From: an uncultured Flavobacteriales bacterium | GTDB lineage: Bacteria; Bacteroidota; Bacteroidia; Flavobacteriales_G; Salibacteraceae | Length of the DNA stretch: 64,000 bases | Reading direction: 5' to 3' | NCBI GenBank assembly: GCA_913020435.1 | Contig: CAJVZZ010000001.1 | Location: forward strand, 197,827-261,826 | Shown here: in pieces, positions 28,226 to 37,281 of the stretch | How the letters are laid out: every line of letters begins with the position of its first letter | Position numbering within the stretch: the stretch's first letter is position 1 | Made by a program: the position numbers and the translations under genes | The notes under the pieces: generated by a model | What the model was told of the DNA's origin: nothing | Seen by the model: the letters and a program-made list of their open reading frames with translations, nothing else | The model's database searches: none

Positions 28226-28233
28226 TACTTTCG
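28226..28233 (+). promoter_or_regulatory. -7 promoter element TACTTTCG for the DEAD-box gene
   Basis: TACTTTCG followed by CGCC matches the -7 consensus with one change and lies 20 nt before ATG 28254. The trailing CGCC is shared with the promoters at 6442 and 15399. Confidence 0.5.
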
Positions 28234-28253
28234 CGCCAAATTAGAATACCGTT

Positions 28254-30041
28254 ATGACATTTGCAGAACTAGGCCTTTCGCCTGAAATTAACAAGGTTAT
28301 TGCTGAGCTTGGATACGAAAATCCAACTCCGATACAGGAACAATCGATTCCGAAATTATTAACCGAAAGCACAGATTTTATCGGGTTAGCCCAAACAGGA
28401 ACTGGTAAAACAGCAGCTTTTGGATTACCACTTTTGCATCTTATTGATGCTAATAAAGCTAATACTCAGGCACTTATTGTAGCACCTACTCGTGAATTGG
28501 CAAATCAAATAGCTGAGCAAATCGCAATATTTGCTAAGTATATTGATGGAATGCGCACTGCTGTAGTTTATGGTGGAGGTGCTAATATTTCTGGTCAAAT
28601 CCGTGAGTTGAAGAGAAAACCACAAATCATTATCGCTACACCTGGCCGTTTATTGGATTTGATAGGAAGAAAAGCAATTAATCTATCTACGGTAGATTAT
28701 GTGGTTCTTGATGAAGCCGATGAAATGCTGAACATGGGATTCAAGGAAGATATCGATAAAATTCTTGAATTTACTCCAGACACAAAATTGACTTGGTTGT
28801 TCTCGGCTACTATGCCAAAGGACATTAGAAGAATTGTAAAGCAATACATGACCGATCCGCTTGAAGTGCAAGTTAGCACTGGGACTGAGGTTAATAAAAA
28901 TATTGAGCATTTATACGCTCAGGTAAAGTCCTCGGATAAGATGGACGCTCTAAAGCGTTTCTTGGATCAAGATCCAGATATGCGAGGTGTTATTTTTTGC
29001 CGAACAAAAATTGACACACAAAAAGTAGCTGAAAAATTAGCGAAAGACGATTACAGAGTAGAGCCAATGCACGGTGATATGACGCAAACAATGCGTGAGC
29101 GTGTAATGCGTAGATTTAAGGATCATGAATTACAAGTATTAGTAGCAACTGATGTCGCTGCTCGTGGAATTGATGTAGACAACCTTACTCACGTAATTCA
29201 CTATTCACTTCCAGATTCTAGAGAGTATTACACACATCGTTCTGGAAGAACTGCACGTGCTGGTAAAAAAGGTATTTCATTGGCACTTGTAAACAGCAGA
29301 GAAGCTGGAACACTAAAGCAATATACAGATCGTCTGAAAATTACGTTCGAAAAAATTCCAGTACCTAGCGTTAAAGATGTTCAAATGAACAGAATGAAAG
29401 GTTGGTTTCAGTCTATTGCAGACACGGAGGCTTCAACTCATTTATCTGAAGAATTATTGGATACTGCTTATAAGGTTTGGGAAGGATTGGACATTGATAT
29501 GCTGATTGAAAAATTGGTGAGTCACGAATTGAATAAACTGAATTATACTACCGATCAAGCTGACCTTAACGATACAAGTCGCCCAGGAAGAGGAAACGAT
29601 AGGGATGGCGGAAGAGGTCGAGATAGAGATCGAGGTGGTCGTGAAGGCGGACGCGATAGAGATAGAGCTCCAAGAGGTGATAGAAGAGATAGTGGAGATC
29701 GCGATCGTGGAAGAGGTGATAGAGATAGATCCCCAAGAAGCGATGATAGAAGTGATAGAGGAGCACGTGAATCACGTAAGCCAAAATCCTTGAGTGGAGA
29801 CGACGTTACTTTTTTCATCAACTTAGGACGAAAAGACGGTATGAACGAATCTGAATTGCGTACTTATTTGACAGAGAAAACGGGTATTAAAGGTGAAGAA
29901 GTAGGCGATATTCGTTTACGTAACCTAAATGCTTATTTCGATATCGATAAAAAGCATTCTGGTAAAATGAGTTCTTCATTTACTGATCAAGAATATAATG
30001 GAAGAGAATTAAGAGTAAACAGAGATTCTAGCGGAAACTAG
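28254..30041 (+). CDS. DEAD-box RNA helicase with RD-rich linker and DbpA-type RNA-binding domain (595 aa)
   Basis: All helicase motifs are present: Q motif (PTPIQEQSIP), AQTGTGKT, PTRELANQ, VLDEADEML, SATMP and HRSGRTARAG. The core ends near residue 360. An Arg/Asp/Gly-rich low-complexity stretch spans about 445-520 (GRDRDRGGREGGRDRDRAP). It is followed, not preceded, by a DbpA-type RRM (about 520-585, VTFFINLGRKDGMNESELRT). Such proteins unwind structured RNA in ribosome assembly or at low temperature, as with CsdA. The linker is encoded by imperfect repeats of GATAGA-type codons. A terminator follows. Confidence 0.93.
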   Translation: MTFAELGLSPEINKVIAELGYENPTPIQEQSIPKLLTESTDFIGLAQTGTGKTAAFGLPLLHLIDANKANTQALIVAPTRELANQIAEQIAIFAKYIDGMRTAVVYGGGANISGQIRELKRKPQIIIATPGRLLDLIGRKAINLSTVDYVVLDEADEMLNMGFKEDIDKILEFTPDTKLTWLFSATMPKDIRRIVKQYMTDPLEVQVSTGTEVNKNIEHLYAQVKSSDKMDALKRFLDQDPDMRGVIFCRTKIDTQKVAEKLAKDDYRVEPMHGDMTQTMRERVMRRFKDHELQVLVATDVAARGIDVDNLTHVIHYSLPDSREYYTHRSGRTARAGKKGISLALVNSREAGTLKQYTDRLKITFEKIPVPSVKDVQMNRMKGWFQSIADTEASTHLSEELLDTAYKVWEGLDIDMLIEKLVSHELNKLNYTTDQADLNDTSRPGRGNDRDGGRGRDRDRGGREGGRDRDRAPRGDRRDSGDRDRGRGDRDRSPRSDDRSDRGARESRKPKSLSGDDVTFFINLGRKDGMNESELRTYLTEKTGIKGEEVGDIRLRNLNAYFDIDKKHSGKMSSSFTDQEYNGRELRVNRDSSGN

Positions 30042-30066
30042 ATTCTGATTCTTACACAATATTTTG

Positions 30067-30103
30067 AAGCCCTGTAAACGTTTGTTTATGGGGCTTTTTT
30101 TTG
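30067..30103 (+). terminator. Rho-independent terminator of the DEAD-box gene
   Basis: AAGCCC...GGGGCTT arms with inner pairing GTAAAC/GTTTAT and eight T following (30096 onward). It lies 26 nt after the helicase stop and just before the end of the convergent gene. Confidence 0.8.
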
Positions 30104-30126
30104 TAAAATAATTGACTTTAATTCGC

Positions 30127-31518
30127 CTAAATACTCGAAACAGTATTTGTTTCTCGATTAAATTCCATAATTTTTGTCAGTTTGTTGGTTCTTATAAAAT
30201 GGCCGATAATTCCTCGCGAGTCTTTGTCGTCTTGCATGGTTTTGATGCTATCCAAAATTTCTGAAATAGAAGGATTTTCTTCTTCCGATAGTTCACCAAT
30301 CCCAAGGTAAGAACCATTTTCAATAGCAATAACATGTTTCGTATTCTTTTCAGGTCCTGGTTCAATAATCAATAGGTTTCGATTGATAAACCGCAGATTT
30401 TCTAATGCATTTTCGACTTTTAAATTGTAGGTGTCTGCTTCTTCATGACACAGCGCAGCGCCTTCGCATTGTTGTGTTCCAAAAAACAGACAACCTCTGC
30501 TGCATTTTTGCAAACCAATCATACCTAAGCACAGTCCAAATTTCTGAGAAAATAGTTCCAAATAGCTTTTAGTTTCTGCTATACTAGAAAAAGTAGAAAT
30601 TGGCTTATGATGCGCTTCAAGTTTTACTGGTCTTAGCAAATGGTAACCAAATAAATCATGTTCTTCAATAATTCCGAAAGGAAATGAACTGCGCTTAAGT
30701 GCTACGTTATATTTTGGCTTTAGGTTTTTTATTTCTTGCGATTCCTTCAGTAAGGCCACAATTTCAGATCCCGTAATTTCGTATGAAATATCCGCAACTT
30801 CGGCATGCATTTTTATTGCTTTTTGAGTCTTTGGTTGTCTTAAATGATTGAATAACCGAGTGCGAAGGTTGGTGCTTTTTCCAACATAAATAACGTCTTT
30901 GTTTGTGTTGTACAAATAATACACTCCAATCTTTTTTGGAATATTCAATACTTTTTCCGGATCTAATTCTGAGTGCAAGTAGTTAGATAGCTGAATTTTT
31001 GGTTTGAGTTTAAGTCCAAATTCAGGATCAATAGAGTAGAGTAATTCGAACAGTTTTACGGTGGCTTTTGCGTCTCCAGCTGCACGATGTCGACCATCTA
31101 AATTAATCCCCAATTCACTCGTTAATTTCCCAAGAGAGTAGGAGCGGTGTCCAGGAATAAGCAATCTGCTCTGTTTGACTGTACATAATTTTTTGCGCTG
31201 AAAATCGTAGCCCAGTCTGTCAAATTCTTCTTCCATAAATCCGAAATCAAAATTGACATTATGCGCCACAAAAACGGCTGCATCTGTTATTTCCAGAATC
31301 CGCTTGGCTACTTCATAAAATCGCGGTGCATCGGCAACCATTTGGTTGGTAATTCCAGTTAAACGACTTATATCATGAGGAATACTCGTTTCTGGATTTA
31401 TTAAACTTACAAACTCGTCAACAACTTGTTTTCCATCGTGTTTGTAAATCGCTATTTCAGTAATTTTTCCACGATGTTTGCTTACGCCAGTTGTTTCAAT
31501 ATCTATAATGCACCACAC
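30127..31518 (-). CDS. DnaQ-like 3'-5' exonuclease fused to a GIY-YIG (UvrC/Cho-like) nuclease (463 aa)
   Basis: The N-terminal domain (about 1-170) is a DEDDh exonuclease: IDIETTGV (motif I), VAHNVNFDFGF (motif II) and HRAAGDAKATV (motif III with the catalytic His). The second domain (about 195-275) has the GIY-YIG signature IGVYYLYNTNKDVIYVGKS and RTRLFNHL. A UvrC-like Cys-rich segment follows (CSRGCLFFGTQQCEG). This fusion is recurrent in Bacteroidota and probably acts in DNA repair, but its exact role is not known to me. The start is GTG at 31518, placing MWCIIDIETTG at the N-terminus as in related proteins. Confidence 0.88.
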   Translation of the reverse strand: MWCIIDIETTGVSKHRGKITEIAIYKHDGKQVVDEFVSLINPETSIPHDISRLTGITNQMVADAPRFYEVAKRILEITDAAVFVAHNVNFDFGFMEEEFDRLGYDFQRKKLCTVKQSRLLIPGHRSYSLGKLTSELGINLDGRHRAAGDAKATVKLFELLYSIDPEFGLKLKPKIQLSNYLHSELDPEKVLNIPKKIGVYYLYNTNKDVIYVGKSTNLRTRLFNHLRQPKTQKAIKMHAEVADISYEITGSEIVALLKESQEIKNLKPKYNVALKRSSFPFGIIEEHDLFGYHLLRPVKLEAHHKPISTFSSIAETKSYLELFSQKFGLCLGMIGLQKCSRGCLFFGTQQCEGAALCHEEADTYNLKVENALENLRFINRNLLIIEPGPEKNTKHVIAIENGSYLGIGELSEEENPSISEILDSIKTMQDDKDSRGIIGHFIRTNKLTKIMEFNRETNTVSSI

Positions 31519-31665
31519 TTTTCAAATGTACTTTCCTCTTCTATAATTAATACTCCGTATTAAGTATTTTTTCAAGAGTTTTATTTGGTTTATTTGCGTA
31601 CATTTTAAATTCTAAAAATGATTAAATTAATATTCTGTTTCAAGAAATAAAAACTACTCAATAGT

Positions 31666-32160
31666 TTGAAATTAAAAGTATTACCTATTTTATTTGTGTT
31701 TTCATTTATCGCTCTCTTTGTTGGAATTGCTCAAGAAAGTAGATTAGAAGTACTTTCTAGTGCTAGCGAAGATGTTAGAGTCGATAATTATCAGCTTTCT
31801 TACACGGTTGGAGAAACAATTTCAATTACTCAAGGAAATCGTTATTACTTTGTCACTCAAGGATTTCATCAAGTTGAATGGAACGCTGTTGCAGTCTGGG
31901 AATATACTCCCGAAACTGTTAGAATTGAGGTCTTTCCAAATCCATATTCAAGAAGTCTTAATATATCATTTCCTGACTTTTCGGGTATCGAATTATTTCA
32001 GTATCGGATATTAGATTTAACCTTTAAAGAAGTTGCAGAGGGGGATTTAGAGCAAGCCGAAAACAAGTTAGAATTATCCTCTTTACCTCCGGGAAGTTAC
32101 CTTCTGAATATAACCAAGGACCAAGAATTAATTAAAACATTTAGAATCATCAAAATCTAA
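31666..32160 (+). CDS. Small T9SS-exported protein preceding the fibre gene (164 aa)
   Basis: A hydrophobic signal peptide (PILFVFSFIALFVGIAQE) is followed by LSYTVGETISITQGNRYYFV and TQGFHQ, a short domain common in Bacteroidota exported proteins. The type A T9SS sorting domain comes next, with VFPNPYSRSLNISFP and a final KTFRIIKI. The only in-frame start that keeps the signal peptide is TTG at 31666. It ends 5 bp before the giant fibre gene, so both are one transcript. Small proteins of this type are often next to fibre or adhesin genes, suggesting a surface partner; this is inference. Confidence 0.75.
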   Translation: MKLKVLPILFVFSFIALFVGIAQESRLEVLSSASEDVRVDNYQLSYTVGETISITQGNRYYFVTQGFHQVEWNAVAVWEYTPETVRIEVFPNPYSRSLNISFPDFSGIELFQYRILDLTFKEVAEGDLEQAENKLELSSLPPGSYLLNITKDQELIKTFRIIKI

Positions 32161-32165
32161 TAAAT

Positions 32166-35100
32166 ATGAATTTCAATTTTAACCATATTTTAAAATCTGC
32201 TCTTGTGGCAATTTTTATTTGGCTAACTTTAGATATGAGTGCACAGTCTGCTTATGAGGGAATTCGTTACCAAGCGATTTTAAGAGATGGTTCAGGATCT
32301 ATATTAAGCAGCCAGAATGTGAGTCTAAAAATGACTATTTATCAAAAAGGTGATCTTGTAAACGGATATATTGAAACCCATGCAACAGTTACTAATATAA
32401 TAGGGCTTATTAACCTTACAATTGGTAATGGGATTCCAATTCAAAATACTTTTTCGAGTATCAATTGGGGGAAGTCTACTTCTAATCCGTTTTTTATTAA
32501 AATAGAATTTAGTGATAATGAAGGAAGCACCTTCTTGACCTTTGGTGAATCTCAACTATTGTCGGTACCATATGCGATGTATGCGAAAAATGTTGAAAAC
32601 ATCAATGATGCTGATGCAAATCCTCTAAATGAGATTCAAGATTTATCTTTATCTGGAAACATTCTTGAAATCTCTATGAACTCAGCTTCTACTTTAATTG
32701 ACTTATCTCCATATTTGGATAACACAGATACTCAATTGCTTTCATTTGGGGTCAATGATACCTTGCAACTAACAAATGGAGGGAAGGTTTATTTAGGAAT
32801 ATACGATATAGACACTCGTCTTAAGGCTCATATAGCCCAATATATATTAGATCAGGCAGCATTAAAATTAAGACTCCAGAATTTAAGTGACTCATCGGCA
32901 ACTAATTATTCTACAGGACAAAGTAATAGCTTTAGGATTCAGAATGACAGTAGTAGATTAAATCAAGCGGAAAATGATTTAAAAGATACGCAAGATTCAG
33001 TATCGATTTTATATACTGGAGCTTTCAGAGACTCTAGTCTAACGAATGAGCTTCAGAATATATTAATAAATGTATCTAATGATTCACTTCTAATTTCGGA
33101 CGGACAAGGCATAGCGTTAAATAAATTATTTCAAATACAGAGCATTTCTATTGACTCTCTTTCAGATGCTTATAATGACACTAATCTCAATTTAATAATA
33201 GGCTCTAAACCAAATAATCTTGTTAAAAGTGGTACTAATAGTGCTAAGAATAATGTAGGTATTGGAAATGAATCATTTAGAGATAATACAACTGGGTCTT
33301 ATAACGTGGGTATCGGTATCGGAGCTTTAAATAAAAATACTACTGGTGGATTAAATAGTGCTATTGGACAAGAAGCTCTGCAATCTAATAAAGTAGGAAA
33401 TGAGAATACAGCCATTGGTAGGTTTGCACTACAGGAGGCTAATGCAAATGGTAACACAGCCATAGGAGCAGAGTCATCAGGGTCAAACACAACAGGACAA
33501 TTTAATACATCAGTTGGTCGGTTCTCATTAAAATCTAATAAAAATGGATCTGACAATTCTGCTTTAGGAAGTAATGCAGATGTTGCAGATACGAATCTCT
33601 CATATGCAACTGCTATTGGTGCAGGAGCCATTGTAAAAGCCTCCAATACGATTCAATTAGGTAGTAGTTCCATAGATTCAGTTGTTACTTCAGGTAAATT
33701 AAAATTGGGCAATGTTATTTATCCAAACACGGATGGTACAAATGGCCAAGTATTGGTTACTGATGGTAGTGGAAATCTAAGTTTTCAAGATACAGATACC
33801 ATTGGAGTAGTTCCATACACTGGCGCAATACAAGCGGTGAATCTAGGTGCTTTTGACTTAACTGTAAATAGTATTAAAATTGGCCTAGGTTCTGGGAATA
33901 TTGCTGGAAATACTGCCTTAGGATACGAAGTCCTAAATGCAAATACCACAGGAAGTAATAACACAGCCTTGGGATCATATGTCCTTGAGGCAAACACCAC
34001 AGGAAGTTATAACACAGCCTCAGGAATAAATGCCCTAAATAAAAATACGATAGGAAGCGATAACACAGCCTCAGGATTTAATGCCCTATTGCAAAATACT
34101 ACAGGAAGACAAAACACAGCCTCAGGATCATATGCCCTAAAATCAAACACCACAGGAAATTATAACACAGCCTCAGGTTATCTCGCTCTAACTTCAAACA
34201 CCACAGGAAATGAAAACACAGCTTCAGGATCATATGCCCTAGAATCAAATACCACAGGAAGCTATAACACAGCCTCAGGAACAAATGCCCTATTTATAAA
34301 CACCACAGGAAGTGATAACACAGCTTCAGGAGCATATGCCCTATATAAAAACACCACGGGAGATAATAACACAGCTTCAGGATCATATGCCCTATATTTA
34401 AACAATACGGGAAGGTCTAACACAGCTATTGGATTTGCGTCCCTAGAAAATAACACCACAGGAAGTTATAACACAGCCTCAGGACAAAGTGCCCTATATT
34501 CAAACATCACAGGAAAACATAACACAGCCTCAGGATTTCAGGCCCTACAATCAAACACCACAGGAAACTATAACACAGCCTCAGGATTTCAAGCTCTATA
34601 TAGAAACACCACAGGAAACTATAACACAGCCTCAGGTTATCTAGCCCTATTTAACAACACCATAGGAAATAATAACACCGCCGCAGGACGGAGTGCCCTA
34701 CATTCAAACACCACAGGAAATGATAACACAGCCTCAGGATATTTTGCCCTATTTTCAAACACCACAGGAAATAATAACACAGCCTCAGGAAGGAATGTCC
34801 TATATAATAACACCACAGGAATTTATAACACAGCCTCAGGAGGGTATGCATTAGAGCAGAACACCACAGGAAGTCAAAACACAGCCTCAGGATATGAATC
34901 TCTAAATAAGAACACCACAGGAGCTAAAAACACAGCCTCAGGAACAAATGCCCTATTTTCAAACACCACAGGAAATAGCAACACAGCCTTAGGAATGAAT
35001 GCCCTAAAATCAAACATCACAGGAAGTTATAACACAGCTTCAGGAGAACGTGCGCTATATAATAACACCACAGGAAGACATAACACAGCCTCAGGTTATC

Positions 35101-36926
35101 TAGCCCTAACTTCAAACACAACAGGAAATCAAAATACAGCCTCAGGACAGCAAGCCCTATATTTAAACACCACAGGAAGTGGTAACACAGCCTTGGGATA
35201 CCACACCCTATACGGAAACTCAACGGGAGCGCATAACACAGCTGTAGGAGAGCGTGCCCTGCATGTAAACAGAACAGGAAATGATAACACAGCTTCAGGC
35301 TATTTTGCCCTATATAAAAACACCACAGGAAATAAAAACACTGCCTCAGGACGGAATGTCCTATATACTAACACCACAGGAAGTTATAACACAGCCTCAG
35401 GAAGTTATTCTCTAGAGAAGAACACCACAGGAAACTACAACACAGCCTCAGGAATATATGCCTTAAATAAAAACACTACAGGAAGTTATAACACAGCCTC
35501 AGGGTCATATGCCCTATTTAGAAACACCACAGGAAAAGAAAACACAGCCTCAGGATATGAAGCTTTATATAGAAACACCACAGGAAACTATAACACAGCC
35601 TCAGGAATGTTTGCCCTATTTAGCAACACCACAGGAAATAATAACACCGCTGCAGGACGGAGTGCCCTATATTCAAACACCACAGGAACTCAAAACACAG
35701 CCTCAGGATATGCAACCCTAGAGAAGAACACCACAGGAAATAGCAACACCGCCGCAGGAACGAATGCCCTAAATAAGAACACCACAGGAAGTTATAATAC
35801 AGCCGCAGGAGTGTATGCCCTGAATGTAAATACTACAGGAGCTAAAAACACAGCCTCAGGATATGAAGCACTATCTTCAAACACTACAGGATTTAGCAAC
35901 ACAGCCTTAGGAACGAATGCCCTAAATTCAAACACCATAGGAAGCTCTAACACAGCCTCAGGAGAATATGCCCTAAAAGCAAACACCACAGGAAGTTATA
36001 ACACCGCCTCGGGACGGAGATCCCTATATACGAGCACCACAGGAAGTTATAACACCGCCTCAGGATATGAAGCCCTTTATAAGAACACAGGAAGTTATAA
36101 CACAGCCTCAGGAATATTTGCCCTATTTAACAATACCACAGGAAATTATAACACATCTTTTGGGTCATATGCCCTAGAGAAGAACACCACAGGAAGGCAT
36201 AACACAGCTATTGGATATGGGGCAGATCTAACAGCAGGAGCGTTGAACAATACCATAGCTATAGGATATAACGCAAAAGTTTCAAGCTCAAATACTATTC
36301 AATTAGGTAACAGTTCCATTGATTCAGTTGTTACCTCTGGCAAGTTGAAACTGGGCAATGTTATTTATCCAAACACGGATGGTACAATTGGTCAAGTATT
36401 GGCAACCGATGGCGCAGGAAATGCAAATTGGATTGCGCCGATGCCAAATGTTACCAGGAGTATTGTAATTGCACCAGGTATGTTTCCAACGGAAGCATTT
36501 ACCGGTTCAACAACTAAGAAAAATACCGTGGGAGGCTGGGGACTTCCAGTTATTGAAATGGCAACCAATGTAAGTGGTCAAATTGCAATGTCTGTGCCTC
36601 TTCCAAGTGACTGGGTTGCTGGTACAGGTGTGAAAATCAAATTAATGTATAGTAATAGTACTAATTCGGGAAATATTTCCTTTCGCTTTGGGAGTGCAAA
36701 ATTAGTTGAGAATTCATCAACTAGAACAGGGACAAGCAGCAGCACAGTTTCGTTAAGTGTTTCTTCAACTGTATATGGATTGAAGGAATATAGCCATTCT
36801 ATTTCTATGAACTCTACAGAAAAAGTTCTGCATTTTTATCTGAGAAGACAAGGGACGAATTCATCGGATACCAACAGTGGAATTATGTTTATTCACGGTG
36901 TAAATTTAGAATATACTTCTAGATAG
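32166..36926 (+). CDS. Giant repeat-stalk fibre-like surface protein (1,586 aa)
   Basis: A signal peptide (about 1-28, LTLDMSAQSA) is followed by an N-terminal cap domain (about 30-145, IRYQAILRDGSG ... QLLSVPYAMYAKN) homologous to the start of the collagen-like protein at 63085. A helical connector and several irregular YadA-head-like repeats (NTAIG, NSALG) lie at about 240-500. Forty-five regular 17-residue repeats with consensus NTASGxxALxxNTTGxx follow (about 582-1345), then a C-terminal beta domain (about 1425-1586). The regular spacing of small residues suggests a beta-roll or beta-helix, as in trimeric autotransporter heads or tail fibres. No T9SS sorting domain is visible. Role probably adhesion or surface shielding. 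Confidence 0.75.
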   Translation: MNFNFNHILKSALVAIFIWLTLDMSAQSAYEGIRYQAILRDGSGSILSSQNVSLKMTIYQKGDLVNGYIETHATVTNIIGLINLTIGNGIPIQNTFSSINWGKSTSNPFFIKIEFSDNEGSTFLTFGESQLLSVPYAMYAKNVENINDADANPLNEIQDLSLSGNILEISMNSASTLIDLSPYLDNTDTQLLSFGVNDTLQLTNGGKVYLGIYDIDTRLKAHIAQYILDQAALKLRLQNLSDSSATNYSTGQSNSFRIQNDSSRLNQAENDLKDTQDSVSILYTGAFRDSSLTNELQNILINVSNDSLLISDGQGIALNKLFQIQSISIDSLSDAYNDTNLNLIIGSKPNNLVKSGTNSAKNNVGIGNESFRDNTTGSYNVGIGIGALNKNTTGGLNSAIGQEALQSNKVGNENTAIGRFALQEANANGNTAIGAESSGSNTTGQFNTSVGRFSLKSNKNGSDNSALGSNADVADTNLSYATAIGAGAIVKASNTIQLGSSSIDSVVTSGKLKLGNVIYPNTDGTNGQVLVTDGSGNLSFQDTDTIGVVPYTGAIQAVNLGAFDLTVNSIKIGLGSGNIAGNTALGYEVLNANTTGSNNTALGSYVLEANTTGSYNTASGINALNKNTIGSDNTASGFNALLQNTTGRQNTASGSYALKSNTTGNYNTASGYLALTSNTTGNENTASGSYALESNTTGSYNTASGTNALFINTTGSDNTASGAYALYKNTTGDNNTASGSYALYLNNTGRSNTAIGFASLENNTTGSYNTASGQSALYSNITGKHNTASGFQALQSNTTGNYNTASGFQALYRNTTGNYNTASGYLALFNNTIGNNNTAAGRSALHSNTTGNDNTASGYFALFSNTTGNNNTASGRNVLYNNTTGIYNTASGGYALEQNTTGSQNTASGYESLNKNTTGAKNTASGTNALFSNTTGNSNTALGMNALKSNITGSYNTASGERALYNNTTGRHNTASGYLALTSNTTGNQNTASGQQALYLNTTGSGNTALGYHTLYGNSTGAHNTAVGERALHVNRTGNDNTASGYFALYKNTTGNKNTASGRNVLYTNTTGSYNTASGSYSLEKNTTGNYNTASGIYALNKNTTGSYNTASGSYALFRNTTGKENTASGYEALYRNTTGNYNTASGMFALFSNTTGNNNTAAGRSALYSNTTGTQNTASGYATLEKNTTGNSNTAAGTNALNKNTTGSYNTAAGVYALNVNTTGAKNTASGYEALSSNTTGFSNTALGTNALNSNTIGSSNTASGEYALKANTTGSYNTASGRRSLYTSTTGSYNTASGYEALYKNTGSYNTASGIFALFNNTTGNYNTSFGSYALEKNTTGRHNTAIGYGADLTAGALNNTIAIGYNAKVSSSNTIQLGNSSIDSVVTSGKLKLGNVIYPNTDGTIGQVLATDGAGNANWIAPMPNVTRSIVIAPGMFPTEAFTGSTTKKNTVGGWGLPVIEMATNVSGQIAMSVPLPSDWVAGTGVKIKLMYSNSTNSGNISFRFGSAKLVENSSTRTGTSSSTVSLSVSSTVYGLKEYSHSISMNSTEKVLHFYLRRQGTNSSDTNSGIMFIHGVNLEYTSR
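33642..33776 (+). repeat. 135-bp segment duplicated on both sides of the repeat array, copy 1
   Basis: Encodes SNTIQLGSSSIDSVVTSGKL then KLGNVIYPNTDGTNGQVLVT. The second copy, at 36288-36422, differs at only a few residues (SSS/NSS, TNG/TIG, LVT/LAT, GSG/GAG). The copies bracket the 45-unit array. Confidence 0.9.
33909..36200 (+). repeat. 51-bp in-frame tandem repeat array, 45 units
   Basis: Forty-four units of 51 bp and one of 48 bp (unit 43, which lacks one Thr codon) encode NTASGxxALxxNTTGxx. The strongest DNA constants are AACACAGCCTCAGGA and AACACCACAGGAA. Variation is concentrated in the x positions. Blocks of several units recur (units 14-16 resemble 33-35; 17-18 resemble 28-29), implying growth by multi-unit duplication. 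The array causes long open antisense frames that are not genes. Confidence 0.95.
36288..36422 (+). repeat. 135-bp duplicated segment, copy 2
   Basis: Counterpart of 33642-33776, located just after the array and encoding SNTIQLGNSSIDSVVTSGKL. See copy 1. Confidence 0.9.
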
Positions 36927-37053
36927 TATTTCGTTATTTAGATTGGCTGAATTGGATTAGAGCTAAAATAAATATTGTGCGTATTAATGTGGCATTATAC
37001 GGTGTGCTGAAATCACGTCCAGTCACATTTAATTGGAAAGAAGCCCTTCAACA

Positions 37054-37254
37054 GGAAAATATATTATTACCATTACCGGAGTTGCAGTTGTGAGTCAACA
37101 GACTTGAGTAGCAATGGTTGTAACCTAGGCAAATAGCAACGGAAGAACTGCAACCTATGAATTTACAGGAAGTACCTTAGAAGTATATATGTGGCAAGGC
37201 AATACGAATGCAACTGTGGCTAATGCTTTTTCTTTTCTTTTATTTAAACATTAA
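37054..37254 (+). pseudogene. Decayed C-terminal domain of a fibre-type protein
   Basis: One frame reads GKYIITITGVAVVSQQT, TGA, VAMVVT, TAG, ANSNGRTATYEFTGSTLEVY and MWQGNTNATVANAFSFLLFK to a TAA at 37252-37254. It has a beta-sandwich style like C-terminal domains of Bacteroidota fibre or collagen-like proteins, and two in-frame stops. It lies in the 36927-37281 gap, directly after the fibre gene, and does not match that gene's own C-terminus. It is probably the tail of a neighbouring fibre gene now lost. The rest of the gap shows nothing clear. Confidence 0.55.
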
Positions 37255-37281
37255 TATTGTAGCCCTAATATAGAACAGCAC

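Noticed and set aside
29555..29821. Ser/Leu/Pro-rich minus-strand and Glu/Ile-rich plus-strand frames inside the helicase gene
   Set aside because: Both are alternative readings of the Arg/Asp repeat region of the DEAD-box gene.
33299..35989. Several 60-115 codon minus-strand frames across the fibre gene
   Set aside because: They repeat with the 51-bp period of the plus-strand array and are antisense artefacts of its codon pattern.
33909..36200. Regular 51-bp array as a possible CRISPR
   Set aside because: Units are contiguous, in frame within a long coding region, and have no unique spacers or cas genes nearby.
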